From positions 248,001-312,000 of the forward strand of contig NZ_CP049159.1 of assembly GCF_011493005.1 (NCBI RefSeq): a stretch of DNA of 64,000 bases, read 5' to 3'. Shown here piece after piece: positions 26,197-35,660 of this stretch. Made by a program: the position numbers and the translations under genes. The notes beneath the pieces were generated by a model. That model saw only the letters and a program-made list of their open reading frames with translations, was not told the origin of the DNA and ran no database searches. The first letter of the stretch is position 1, and each line of letters opens with the position of its first letter. This DNA comes from Caballeronia sp. SBC1. Its GTDB lineage: Bacteria > Pseudomonadota > Gammaproteobacteria > Burkholderiales > Burkholderiaceae.

Positions 26197-26775
26197 CTAC
26201 GCTGCTTGTGGATGTGGTTCTACGTAGGGGTGTGTCGGCAGCACGATACGCCCGAAGCTTTCATTGATCACCATCGCCGCCGACGCGTAGAACGCCAGCA
26301 AGGCCGTAATCAGGCCCGTATAACCGCCCAGATGCGTGGCGAGAACGGACCCCGTCCACGCTCCGATCGCCAGAAGCAGATAGGTGATCCAGAGGGCAAG
26401 GAAGACGACCTGCACGGACGTACTGGTGTGCATGGAGCCAATCCACATATAAAACGTAAACACGCCCCACACCAGCAGGTACCAGCCCACGAACGCTTCA
26501 GGCACCTTCGTGCCCAGGAACGCGACAAACAGGGCGAAGGACCACCAGAACGCGCCATAACTGAGGAATGCCACCATCCCGAGCGTATTGCCGCGCGGAA
26601 ATTCGAGCACGCCAGCGATCATCTGCGCCGTGCCGCCGAAAGCGAACGCCAGTGCCAGCACCAGGCCCAATGCATCGGAATTGAACCAGCCTGCGTTGAC
26701 CATGCTGAGCATCCACGTTGTGAATGCAAACCCGGCGAGTCCGAGGGGCGCCGGATTGGAAAATTTGCCACCCAT
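26197..26775 (-). CDS. satP: Acetate/succinate permease, GPR1/FUN34/YaaH family
   Basis: 192 residues with six predicted helices. It begins with the signature NPAPLGLAGFAFTTWMLSMVNAGW and has the second family motif FGGTAQMIAGVLEFPRGNTLG. YaaH/SatP proteins import acetate with protons at the inner membrane. GGAGACAAATC precedes the ATG. Together with acs downstream it completes uptake and activation of acetate. A type A palindrome with a perfect TATAAT next to it lies 250 bp upstream at 27028. Confidence 0.94.
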   Translation of the reverse strand: MGGKFSNPAPLGLAGFAFTTWMLSMVNAGWFNSDALGLVLALAFAFGGTAQMIAGVLEFPRGNTLGMVAFLSYGAFWWSFALFVAFLGTKVPEAFVGWYLLVWGVFTFYMWIGSMHTSTSVQVVFLALWITYLLLAIGAWTGSVLATHLGGYTGLITALLAFYASAAMVINESFGRIVLPTHPYVEPHPQAA

Positions 26776-27027
26776 GATTTGTCTCCGTGGTCATTGCTTC
26801 CGATTGCCATAGTCGAGCCATCTGCGCCGCTATGAGCACCCCAGTCGCCGATGTACTCAGCCGCGCGCGTGATCACGACACGGACGTCTGCTTCGACAGC
26901 CCCGTCCGCAGGCTGATTCCTGTTATTCATCGGAAATCCCCCGCGAGCCGGGCACAACTACGGCGCCGTTGCGCCTCGTGTTGCTTCCTGCAGTAACAGC
27001 TAGGAATCCCATGTTCATTATAGTCTT

Positions 27028-27046
27028 TATATCACGTCATGATATA
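27028..27046. promoter_or_regulatory. Type A palindrome upstream of satP-acs
   Basis: TATATCACGTCATGATATA, one mismatch from perfect symmetry. Reading toward satP, TATAAT follows at 27017-27022, giving a likely -10 element. Confidence 0.65.
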
Positions 27047-27094
27047 AATTCCGATGGCTTACTCATGCGAGTGTCGCGGGCCGGATTTACTGGC

Positions 27095-27147
27095 TCGTAG
27101 GCTTGCGCCAGCCCGTCTAGCGTCGGTCGCGCAAGCGCCACAGTGCA
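27095..27147 (-). pseudogene. Shard of a cyclopropane synthase gene
   Basis: About 50 bp nearly identical to 43161-43213 inside cfa (coding RPTLDGLAQAY). Nothing of cfa extends beyond it, so it is debris of duplication or rearrangement. Confidence 0.7.
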
Positions 27148-27687
27148 CTTCGGGCCTGTCGAAGGCCGGGATCGTTCGTCGCTAAGTTCCGTGACGAGTA
27201 TTTGCAGAGCACGGGCGAGTAAATCGCGTACCAGCGCTCCATTTAGGTCGGCCGCGTGGAGCAGGAACTGGCTAGCGCCACCCAAGTAGGGAAAGTCAGT
27301 TGTCGTCTGACCGGACTCGCGGGCGCTGATGTGGTGCCGGCTCGTCTTTATCTGTGTCTGGACCTGGCGGTTTGGTCTGCGGCGCCGAAGCAGGGAGCGG
27401 CTTATCTCGCGTCGCCGGTGGCGCGGCAGGATTTGCGGTAGCGTCAGATGGCATCACGCTCTCCCGAGACTGGGGAAAATCCCGACCTTCAGATTAGCAC
27501 TGAACCAATCGATTGACTCGGGGCACGACGCATACGTTTCGACCCTGCGACCGAGAGCAGTCCATGCTGGCGCATCAATGAGCGATTACCTATCGGCCTT
27601 CGAATTTGCCGCTACCGCAGCGCCTGAAAGCCGCGATTATTCGCTGACGGCCTCATTTTTCGTAGATCTCCGGGGGCGCTAGCATAA
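27148..27687. other. Gap without a supportable gene
   Basis: About 540 bp between the cfa shard and the IS5 relic. A 61-codon plus-strand frame from 27256 has no recognisable features. Confidence 0.35.
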
Positions 27688-28350
27688 CTAACTAACACCG
27701 CTAGCGTCGTCTACGTCTTGATGAGTCGTCAGCGCCGCGGGTATCTGGCCCGTCTTCACGTCCAGCCCGAGATGGACCTTACGCCAGGTCCGCCGCTTCG
27801 AGTAGCCGTGCTTGCGCACCTTCCATTCGCCTTCGCCGTAGAGCTTCCCGCCCGTACTATCGACAACCGGATGAATCGGGTCGCCGCTCGACATCTCGGG
27901 CAACGTCACCTGTAGTTCCTGGGCACGGCGGCTTAGCATCGTATAGCTGGGCACAGGCAGGTCCGCAAACGCGAGTTCACGAAGACTTTGCACAAAACCC
28001 TGAGAGGCTCGAAGCGTCAAATGATCAACGTGCTTAAGCGTTAGCACGGCCTGAATCACTGCGTCCGAGTAGACCTACGGTCTGCCGCGCTTAACAGCTC
28101 TCGCTTCGCTCCCATTCATGAATGCGCTCTCGTCGATCTACATGGTCAAGCTGCCTCGCGCAATCAGCCCTGCGTTGTACTCTGACCAATTCCTGACTCG
28201 ATAAACCCCTTTGGGCTCACGACTCTTGCGTTCATCTTTGCGCATCTTCCCGCCAAATATCGCGAATCTACGCAGTTGCTCAAAGAGTTAGCAGGGGCGC
28301 CGCCCAGACCGTTGGATCGCCGCATATATGCAACAACGCCCTGCGCTTGC
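27688..28350 (-). mobile_element. IS5-family element relic, transposase truncated
   Basis: Reading leftward from an end-like GGGCGTTGTTGCATA near 28335-28350, the frame gives MRKDERKSREPKGVYRVRNWSEYNAGLIARG.., then ..FVQSLRELAFADLPVPSYTMLSRRAQELQV.. and VVDSTGGKLYGEGEWKVRKHGYSKRRTWRKVHLGLDVKTGQI, which is IS5-family DDE transposase. Two in-frame TAG codons replace residues (TM-stop-IDES and GRP-stop-VYSD), at least the first apparently a former Trp. The reading stops at DDASGVS, so the C-terminal third and right end are lost. Confidence 0.85.
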
Positions 28351-28371
28351 GTGAAAGTCGAACCGCCGTTA

Positions 28372-28505
28372 CATTGCATCGGAAAGGAGCGAAAACGACG
28401 CGAACCGCACCGCGACCCGGCATCAATGATGAAGGATCATCGGGCACTTTCGCGTTCGCTGGCGTTTTTGAAGAGGATTGAGATGAACAGATTGGCCGCA
28501 TTGCT
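28372..28505. repeat. ~130-bp dispersed repeat, copy 2
   Basis: Partner of 20472-20604. It lies immediately outside the end of the IS5 relic, so it is either flanking host sequence or part of an older composite element. Confidence 0.6.
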
Positions 28506-28608
28506 TCAGCCAGCCGAGCATGGCGGGAATCGCGTAATCTCCACGCCTTGTTCGGCGGCAACCAGGCCGAAATCCTAAATCTGCTTGCCGACCTGCGTCG
28601 AAATGAGA

Positions 28609-28785
28609 AGTTCACTTCTCTCGCAGGATCTCGGTGTTGTAGTGCACCTGTGCGATCGCATAGCGTTCATGCTCAACGGCAAAATTGTTAAGACGTGTTG
28701 CACAAGTGATCTGTCGACAATTGAGCTATCTCATCCGTATTCGCGAGTGCTTGTCGATTCGCCACGCGGACGTTCTCAGAGGCAA
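28609..28785 (+). pseudogene. Peptide-type ABC transporter ATPase, C-terminal fragment
   Basis: The translation LLSQDLGVVVHLCDRIAFMLNGKIVKTC..LSTIELSHPYSRVLVDSP matches the region after Walker B of DppD/OppF-type ATPases (ISHDLGVV.H+CDRIAVMY.G+IVE.....HPYTRALL). The switch His is replaced by Gln. Walker A, signature and Walker B are missing. Confidence 0.75.
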
Positions 28786-28949
28786 GGTTGCTGACCGCAT
28801 CCGTTTTCCGGAAACAAAGCGAATGCATTTGAGTTGGGATTCCGTGACAGACGCCCTATTTCAAAACCATAGCGGCAACTCTAACGAGTGTAGCAGCAAG
28901 GTCGCGTTATCCTAACTCGGCGATTCGCGGCGACGACGCATCCAGCGTC

Positions 28950-29568
28950 GTGTCCGTCAATGTCCGTTGCGCATCCGGTTCCTTTTTTACAGGCTCGGTG
29001 TTGATGCTTCATCAGAAAAACCTCCTCGATATCACGGTCATCCACGGCGATGGCCCGACGACGGCAGCGAAAAAGGGCGGCGACAACATTGGTTTCAGCG
29101 GGCACAAGAAAGTGAAGGGCGACAAGGTCGTCGCCTTCTGCGACCGCAACTGCAATGTGATCGCGCCGGTTGTTTCGGGCCCGGGCAATCGCCATAAATC
29201 CCCACTGCTTCGCGAAGCCCTTCCAAAGTTGAGGCGGACTGCCAAGGCGGTTGGCTTCGACCTTCACGGACGCATTGTCAGTCTGGATGGCGTCTATGAC
29301 TGCTGCCTTAACCGCAAGGCCATTTTCAATTAGGGGATGATTCCCAACATCAATCCAAACTCCCGTGGTCGCAAAACACCAAAGCGAGGCCGCAAACCGC
29401 TCTTCGACCCCGCGATCTTCGAAGAGCGATTCAATACGATCGAGCGGCTGTTCGGTTAGGAAGACAAGTTCGGACGCTTGCTGCTTTGGTTCGATCGCCT
29501 CAGCGAGTTGCACATTTAGAACCCTGGCCTATACGATGATCAACCTGCGGCACTTCTGCCGCAGCTGA
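28950..29568 (+). mobile_element. DDE transposase relic (IS4/IS5 superfamily)
   Basis: LLDITVIHGDGPTTAAKKGGDN.., KVKGDKVVAFCDRNCNVIAPVVSGPGN, FDLHGRIVSLDGVYDCCLNRKAIFN, then after TAG codons RGRKTPKRGRKPLFDPAIFEERFNTIERLFG and EDKFGRLLLWFDRL, and after a frameshift RTLAYTMINLRHFC. These are in the order of an IS transposase C-terminal half. Stops lie at 29331 and near 29457 (the second apparently a former Trp before EDKF). Non-functional. Confidence 0.8.
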
Positions 29569-30198
29569 TCTTCAAACCCATCTTTCTGATCCTTGATAGA
29601 CGGAGTCAGGATCTCTCACGTCCATTGCATGGCGTTCCTTCACAACCATCGCCAAACATCTCTCGAAGCGGCCTCCCGCACCGGCGATCTACCCGATTTT
29701 GATTATGCGTGAACAGTCCACTCAACGCTTCCGTTCAGATCGAGGCACAAGCCCACAACCAGTAGAACGCGAGAAAGAACAGCACCCAGTAAAATTCGAT
29801 ATTCACGGCGATCACCTTTCGTCACCGATTCCGTCATGTCATTCCACAATTGCTCCACTTTGCCATCAGACAATGGCCGGCGAATCTGATGAGATCCTCG
29901 GGCATCCGTCCAATCAAGCGGCAAAGACGTGATGTCGACATATCGTCGCCATCGCGATGGCAATTCTCAAGGCATCTCCTGAACGCTGAAAAACCCTTCG
30001 TTTCGGGTCACACAGTAGCTTTCAATGTGCGCAGGTGTCGTCTTGCCACTCGATGACGGTCACCCGCTGATAGACCGCACGAGCTCCAGACCCTTCGTCG
30101 GCCACCGGATCGCTGCGCACATGCGTAGATCTGGCAGCGCTTGTAGTCTTCGTATGAATACTCGTTCATCGCCCCCCCGGCTCAAAACCTTGCGCGGC
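29569..30198. other. Gap without a supportable gene
   Basis: About 630 bp. Only weak traces were seen, including a 23-codon hydrophobic frame on the minus strand (NIEFYWVLFFLAFYWLWACASI) after AGGTGATCGCC at about 29740-29810; too short to call. Confidence 0.35.
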
Positions 30199-30453
30199 TC
30201 ACAACCGGAAACTTCGAACAGACACCAAACGACACGCGCTCAAGCAGTAGCGCATGGTTTTCTCCCGTCCACCAGCGCGCGAAGAGGCCATGCCGTGATG
30301 CCCGATGACGACCAGATCGACCTTCAACGAAATGGCGAGGCGTGAGATCTTCAACAAGCTCGTCCTACATTGCGACAACGCTGTGAGGAATTCCTGCTCT
30401 ACGGCTGAATCAGCACCAGCTTTGCCAATGATGGGCGATTGACTCATCTTCAT
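30199..30453 (-). pseudogene. Universal stress protein relic, C-terminal part
   Basis: ISRLAISLKVDLVVIGHHGMASSRAGGREKTMRY.. parallels IPRLANSLKVNLIVIGHHHENFLTRWWGGENHAQLL of the USP at 3886, with frame decay after GGRE. It starts only 3 bp from the type A palindrome at 30456, so the N-terminal half and the normal leader have been deleted. Confidence 0.7.
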
Positions 30454-30455
30454 TA

Positions 30456-30474
30456 TATATCACACAGTGATGTA
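30456..30474. promoter_or_regulatory. Type A palindrome next to the USP relic
   Basis: TATATCACACAGTGATGTA. Its survival beside a decayed USP gene suggests that the original USP belonged to the same regulon. Confidence 0.6.
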
Positions 30475-31150
30475 TAACTCTCGATTTCGCGTTGAGCACT
30501 TGACGGCATCGCGGTCACTGACCGTTCGAGGTGGGATGTCATTGTCCAGTTCAATCGGCCGGCGGTAAGTTCGCCGCCGACTTTCGCGCGACGCGCTCAG
30601 AGAGCGTTGGTCGCGCCGATGACGGTTTCGTGCGCCGGTGGCTCACTGGCTGTCGAGCCGAGCCAGAGCGCTGCGTGCGCGACCCGGTCGAGACGTTCGG
30701 CAGGGTCCGTCCAGCGACGTGCGCGGACCGTGGTTCTTACAGTCCTCCCGGCCGATGGCTATCGTCGTGACCGCTTGCGAATTAGACTTGCGATAGCCAT
30801 TCGGTGCGGCGCCGCTTGAATGGCCTCCTCACTGCTTGCCCTACCGGCTTTGGGCTACCTTCGCGCGTGGATTTTGCCCGGGAACCCCACGTTCCACGTT
30901 ATCGGATGATTTCAAAGCGTTTTCAATACGCTCGCGAGACGCATTCCGAGGGGACGAGCGAGCTCCTCACGTGACCCAGGGTGAGCTGATGCAGGCTCGA
31001 CCATCTTTGAAAGCATTCGGGTGTTCTACCGGCGCACCTGCAACCACGACATTGCGATCAGCCACGCCGATGATCGCCACGTCTTGACCGGTGCATCGTG
31101 CACTGCATTGGAAGTAACGCAAGCGCCATACCCCCGTATCCTTAGATTAG
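30475..31150. other. Gap without a supportable gene
   Basis: About 680 bp, no recognisable coding frame or structure. Confidence 0.35.
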
Positions 31151-31401
31151 AAGCTGTTGCTAAATTAGTTGATTAGGGATTTCAGAGGCGTCCAACAAAT
31201 CAATGCGCAAGCTAAAGATAGGAATGCCTCATGGACATGATCATAGCGTCCGTAGCAAATCTTCAAGCGCCGAAACGAGTGAAGCCAGACAATAGATTGC
31301 TCGACTGGCCACCGCGTCTTACCGAGTCCGCTTCGGACTACGGCAACGCCGAATATGCGTGGGAACTGTGGGGCCGGGATTGCGGAATAGAGAACAAGCA
31401 C
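31151..31401 (-). mobile_element. IS5-family (IS427-like) transposase C-terminal relic
   Basis: The reading SGLGKTRWPVEQSIVWLHSFRRLKICYGRYDHVHEAFLSLACALICWTPLKSL matches the end of IS427-group transposases, including the last catalytic-region pattern (RW.VE+....LH.FRRL). An end-like GAAGCTGTTGCTAAATTA (minus strand reading differs by strand) lies at about 31151-31168. The N-terminal two thirds and the other end are absent. Confidence 0.75.
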
Positions 31402-31676
31402 TCTTCTACGAGTCCATCATAAAAGCATTTTCGGTCTATGCGACTCACGTGTGTTCCCGTGGAGTTTCGGAGGGGCTCAGATGAAGCTTACGATCGGGCG
31501 CCCCGCTTGACACAATGGATAGAGCACGCCGCTCACCGTGCGCTGCTCCCGCGACGGTTAATGACCGCGTCCACCCTCCTTCAACTCGTCTCCAGCCTGA
31601 TTCGCATCCTTTGAGGGGTGGCAAAAGGCCTTAGACAATGAGCCGGCAGCGGCATGCTGGCTGAACGCGCGGCCAC

Positions 31677-33866
31677 CTACGGGCAAGAGCTCTCGTCGAC
31701 GCTACGGTTCAGTGAGTCGCCCCATGCAGTCATTTCGCGGCGCGCGACCGAAGCCGGAGCCCCTCTCAGAACGGCAAACTGTGTCGCTCCGCCAGTCCCC
31801 CGGAAGCAGATATCGAAAGTCTGGTCGCCGACATGCAGGTCCCTGAGCGTCACATCACTCAACCACGGCGGCAGGACCGGGTCGACGTAGAGCATCTTGT
31901 GCGGCGCATCCGGCTGGAGCCCGAGAATCGCGTGCAGCAACGAGAAAACCGATCCTGCGGCCCATGCCTGCGGCACGTTGGCCCCCGGATACTGAACGGG
32001 AAAATTCGCCGCGTCCCGATGCAGGCCTGCATAGAGTTCGGGTAACTGATTGAGCATGAAAAAGCTCCCTGCCCCGCATACGTCGTGCGCGATCTGGCCC
32101 GTCTCGTTGGCATAGCCATAGCGCCTGAAGCCTTGCGCGATGAGGCCGTTGTCGTGCGGCCAGACTGCGCCGTTCTGGTACGAATACGGGTTGTAGGCGG
32201 GATGACTCGCCGACAGCGTGCGAATGCCCCACCCGCTCCACATGTCCGGCTGCATGAGCCGTGCGACGACACGCCCAGCCCGTTCAGGCGGTACGATGCC
32301 AGACCACAGGCAATGGCCGGGATTGGACGCGACACTCAAGACTTTCTTCTTCTCGCCGTCGAGTGCAAACGCGTAAAAGCCTGTCTCCTCGTCCCAAAAC
32401 GCTTCATTGAAATGAGTGAAGAGCGCAGCGGCTTTCGCGCGCAAAACCGCTGCGCGAGCGACGTCACCCAGCGCATCATAGATTTGTGCCATCCGCAACC
32501 ACGCATCGTAGACATAGCCCTGTAACTCACAGAGCGCCTTGGGGCCCTCCACCAGCGTCCCGTCGGGATACACCAAAGCGTCGCCGGAATCCTTCCAGCT
32601 CTGGTTTTCAAGACCGGCCGACGAGCGCGTGGCGTATTCCTGAAAGCCGTCACCGTCACGGTCCCCGTACTGATCGATCCAATCCAGGCATCGCTCGGCG
32701 GTCGGCAGATGACGCCTGAGCAGTTCGCGGTCACCGGTACAGCACCAGGCAGTATGCAGGGTGATGAGATAAAGAGGCGTCGCGTCCGCTGTGCCGTAGT
32801 ACGGCGTGTGCGGCACCAGTTTGAGCTTTGCCAGCTCTCCCAGGCGGAGCTCGTGCATGATTTTACCGGGCTCGGCATCGCGATAGTCGTCGCGCTTGGT
32901 CGCCTGCCGGGCGCCGAGCACATCCAGCGTCCCGCGCGCAAAATCGGAATAGACGAGCGAAGTCTGCAGCGAGGCGATCAAGCTGTCACGTCCGAACAGC
33001 GCCACGAACCACGGCAAACCAGCGGCCGGCACAAGTTGCATGTGGTCGGCGCCACGAGCGGGCAGGCGCAGTGCTGCCATGTCGTCGGTTGCCTGACGAA
33101 ACAGGCGCCGGAATCCGTCGTTGCTGCTATCGAGCTTGAGCACCGCGCACTGCCAGTCTGCGAGCCGCTTGCTGTTCTCCGACGTGTCGCGGTCCTGTCT
33201 GGTACACCCGTCCGGTGCCGGATAGCTTTGCTCGCCGTCTGACAGATCGTAGCTGAGACAGCTATGCCAGTGGCCACCGGGGGCCAGTTCGACGTCGAAC
33301 GTAAGCCGGCCATTTGCGTACACCGCCGGCGCGCCGTTGTTACGCGCCGTCATCGCGACCTCGCGGGAAAAGTCCTGGTTGCGGTACGCGGTAACGAGAC
33401 GCTGCTGCTGCTCGAACCATTTCGTGGTGATGTGGCCGCGCCGGACGAAGTGACCGGACTTGACTTCGAAGAGGTCGGCGAAATCGCTACGCACCGCGAT
33501 TTCGAGATTGAAGCGCACCTTCGACCGACCGTAGTTGACCAGATCAAGATCTTCGTGCACACCGCCGCCGATATGACGACTCAGCATAAGCCCGACCGTG
33601 TGCGGCGCGATGGGGCCGGCTTCGGTGACGAGTGCACGGTTGGCCAGAAAGATACGCGCGGTGAACGACGTGGTCGTGCCACCGTTGAGCAGATCCCAGG
33701 ACTCCCCGTTGGCATACACCGTCCAGCTGCTGATCACCCGGGTGTCGTAGAAGTACAGACCCTTCTGGCCCGACGCCTCGATCTGGCCATCTAATGCGGT
33801 CAGGAGAACCGCGTGCCCCTGATGGATCGCGAGCTGAGGCGGCCCCACCTTGATCTCCAGCGACAT
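31677..33866 (-). CDS. Amylo-alpha-1,6-glucosidase / glycogen debranching-type hydrolase
   Basis: 729 residues, ATG at 33866 with GAGGAGAAAACC upstream. The N-terminal beta-rich domain (about 1-230) opens VGPPQLAIHQGHAVLLTALDGQIEASGQKGLYFYDTRVISSW, typical of bacterial GDE N-terminal domains. The (alpha/alpha)6 catalytic domain (about 260-720) has LVPAAGLPWFVALFGRDSLIASLQT, GSGDAL-like LENQSWKDSGDALVYPDG and NGAVWPHDNGLIAQGFRRYG, which supply the acidic catalytic residues. It would trim alpha-1,6 branches of glycogen or related glucans in the cytoplasm. A type A palindrome lies 116 bp upstream. Confidence 0.9.
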   Translation of the reverse strand: MSLEIKVGPPQLAIHQGHAVLLTALDGQIEASGQKGLYFYDTRVISSWTVYANGESWDLLNGGTTTSFTARIFLANRALVTEAGPIAPHTVGLMLSRHIGGGVHEDLDLVNYGRSKVRFNLEIAVRSDFADLFEVKSGHFVRRGHITTKWFEQQQRLVTAYRNQDFSREVAMTARNNGAPAVYANGRLTFDVELAPGGHWHSCLSYDLSDGEQSYPAPDGCTRQDRDTSENSKRLADWQCAVLKLDSSNDGFRRLFRQATDDMAALRLPARGADHMQLVPAAGLPWFVALFGRDSLIASLQTSLVYSDFARGTLDVLGARQATKRDDYRDAEPGKIMHELRLGELAKLKLVPHTPYYGTADATPLYLITLHTAWCCTGDRELLRRHLPTAERCLDWIDQYGDRDGDGFQEYATRSSAGLENQSWKDSGDALVYPDGTLVEGPKALCELQGYVYDAWLRMAQIYDALGDVARAAVLRAKAAALFTHFNEAFWDEETGFYAFALDGEKKKVLSVASNPGHCLWSGIVPPERAGRVVARLMQPDMWSGWGIRTLSASHPAYNPYSYQNGAVWPHDNGLIAQGFRRYGYANETGQIAHDVCGAGSFFMLNQLPELYAGLHRDAANFPVQYPGANVPQAWAAGSVFSLLHAILGLQPDAPHKMLYVDPVLPPWLSDVTLRDLHVGDQTFDICFRGTGGATQFAVLRGAPASVARREMTAWGDSLNRSVDESSCP

Positions 33867-33982
33867 GGTTTTCTCCTCGTGTATCTGTATCCGACTCCCC
33901 CGCACCATTCATACCAGGCACCCGGTGCTCCTGTGCGGGATCCGAAACCAGCGGCAAACCCGCAACGCCAGTCACTGTCAAC

Positions 33983-34001
33983 TATATCGTACCGTGATGT
34001 A
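33983..34001. promoter_or_regulatory. Type A palindrome upstream of the debranching gene
   Basis: TATATCGTACCGTGATGTA. On the minus strand a TTGACA follows directly, a possible -35 element. Confidence 0.55.
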
Positions 34002-34502
34002 TTTACCGGGTCGCGTTGTCCGGCAGGCGCGGTCGGGTCTGCAGGGCCCGCGCCCGCGTTGCGGTGGTTCGCCGGTGTTCATCTTTACCGCAGGGAGGGC
34101 GCTTATTTTCGGTGAAAACAGTCCCGTGCGAAGCGTCGAGCAGGTACGGGAGCAATCGAATATCTTCGCACGCGTTGTGCTGTGGGACTGTCAGCAACAC
34201 GATCCCGACAATTTGATGTGCCCAAAGTCACTCTGCTTGAATGCCACTTCCGCCTTACCGTATCGCTCCAACCTGATCCAGACAATCCGGGTGAAGCGGA
34301 TCGGAACGCAGACCGACGCCCAGGGCAACGCGCGCATCCATCATCGCGATGTGCCATGCGCTGGCGAGTACGGTGACTGATGCAGACAGACTCGCGCGCG
34401 TCCCGCGCTCCTTCGGGTACGCCCGTAGGTCGGATAAAAAGCGAGCAAGTATTACTACGACGTGTCGAATGCGCTCTACGCGCCGAAGTCAAAACATGGT
34501 CC
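34002..34502. other. Gap without a supportable gene
   Basis: About 500 bp between the debranching gene and the PRC module; nothing recognised. Confidence 0.35.
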
Positions 34503-34547
34503 GGAATCAAGAATGCCTGACTCAGGGTATCGAGGTTTCCGGATTCC
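34503..34547 (+). repeat. Shared leader element, copy 1
   Basis: GGAATCAAGAATGCCTGACT, then TATCGAGGTTTCCGGATTCC. Related copies are at 50514 and 54548. It ends 120 bp before the PRC-barrel start, the same distance as at copy 3. Confidence 0.6.
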
Positions 34548-34667
34548 TTTCGCTTTAATACCCGGGTAGCGTCAGAGCGAATAGTTGTGGAGTTCGGACG
34601 ATTGAACACACTCTGTTTTCCATTCGCCGGATGCCCGATGTCCGACGCGCTCGAAGGAGAACGACCC

Positions 34668-35474
34668 ATGTTACGCAGCATGAAGGATCTGGAGGACTAT
34701 GCCGTCAGCGCGACCGACGGCCTCATTGGTCACGTGAAGGATTTTTATTTCGATGATGAAGCCTGGGTCATCCGCTATCTCGTCGTTGACACTGGCACCT
34801 CGCTGTCGAGTCGGAAAGTGTTGATCTCCCCGATCGCGATCGGCCAGCCGAACTGGACGGACAAGGTACTGCCCGTCTCGATCACGAAAGAGCAGGTCAA
34901 AAACAGTCCCGACATTGATACCCAGAAACCGGTGTCGCGACAGCACGAAGTACGCTACCTTGGGCATTTTGGCTATCCGTACTACTGGGGCGGAACCGGG
35001 CTCTGGGGTAACGGACCGTACCCGCATACGATCGCCACAGGCTTTGCAGGCTACGTTTCGATGCCGCAAGCCATACAGTCGGAAGCGGAGCAAGCTTCTG
35101 CACACGCTGAGGCAGCGCAGCATCAGGATGACGATCTCCACTTGCGCAGTTACAAAGCGGTAACGGGCCATCACGTCCAGGCAACCGACGGCAATATCGG
35201 CCATCTCCAGGGCCTACTCGTCGATGACGAAACCTGGGCCATTCGATATCTGATCGTGAACACGAGCAACTGGTGGCTCGGCCATAACGTGCTCGTCGCG
35301 CCGCAATGGATCCAGGAGGTGAACTGGTCCGACGCCACGGTCGCCGTCAACCTGACACGGCAAGCAGTGAAAGACGCCCCGCCGTACGACTCAGCGGCGC
35401 AGCTGGATCGGCTGCAGGAAGTGGCTATCCACGAACATTATCGACGCCCGGGCTATTGGGCAGACGAACCGTAA
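34668..35474 (+). CDS. Double PRC-barrel protein, copy 1
   Basis: 268 residues; ATG after GAAGGAGAACGACCC. Two PRC-barrel domains: about 1-85 (SMKDLEDYAVSATDGLIGHVKDFYFDDEAWVIRYLVVDTG) and about 165-245 (YKAVTGHHVQATDGNIGHLQGLLVDDETWAIRYLIVNTSNWW), joined by a Tyr/Gly/Pro-rich linker (YFGYPYYWGGTGLWGNGPYP-like). PRC barrels are small beta folds that bind RNA, protein or electron-transfer partners. No signal peptide, so cytoplasmic. Its paralogue at 54713 has the same downstream partner. Confidence 0.88.
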   Translation: MLRSMKDLEDYAVSATDGLIGHVKDFYFDDEAWVIRYLVVDTGTSLSSRKVLISPIAIGQPNWTDKVLPVSITKEQVKNSPDIDTQKPVSRQHEVRYLGHFGYPYYWGGTGLWGNGPYPHTIATGFAGYVSMPQAIQSEAEQASAHAEAAQHQDDDLHLRSYKAVTGHHVQATDGNIGHLQGLLVDDETWAIRYLIVNTSNWWLGHNVLVAPQWIQEVNWSDATVAVNLTRQAVKDAPPYDSAAQLDRLQEVAIHEHYRRPGYWADEP

Positions 35475-35660
35475 CATGACGCCGCAATATTAGGTTCGCG
35501 CGAGAAGGAGCTTGCAAAATAGCAGGCCTCATTCAGACGCAAAAACGATCTCGTCCTCAATCAAGTAGCTCCCGCTTTCTTTCAGCGTTGCTTGCTGCGA
35601 GCGCGGTACGGCAGGCAACCCATTCGAAGTCGACTCAAAACGCAACAGCGAGACAACACC

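Noticed and set aside
29740..29810. 23-codon hydrophobic microprotein
   Set aside because: Ribosome binding site is moderate, but with no paralogue or conservation visible it cannot be distinguished from chance.
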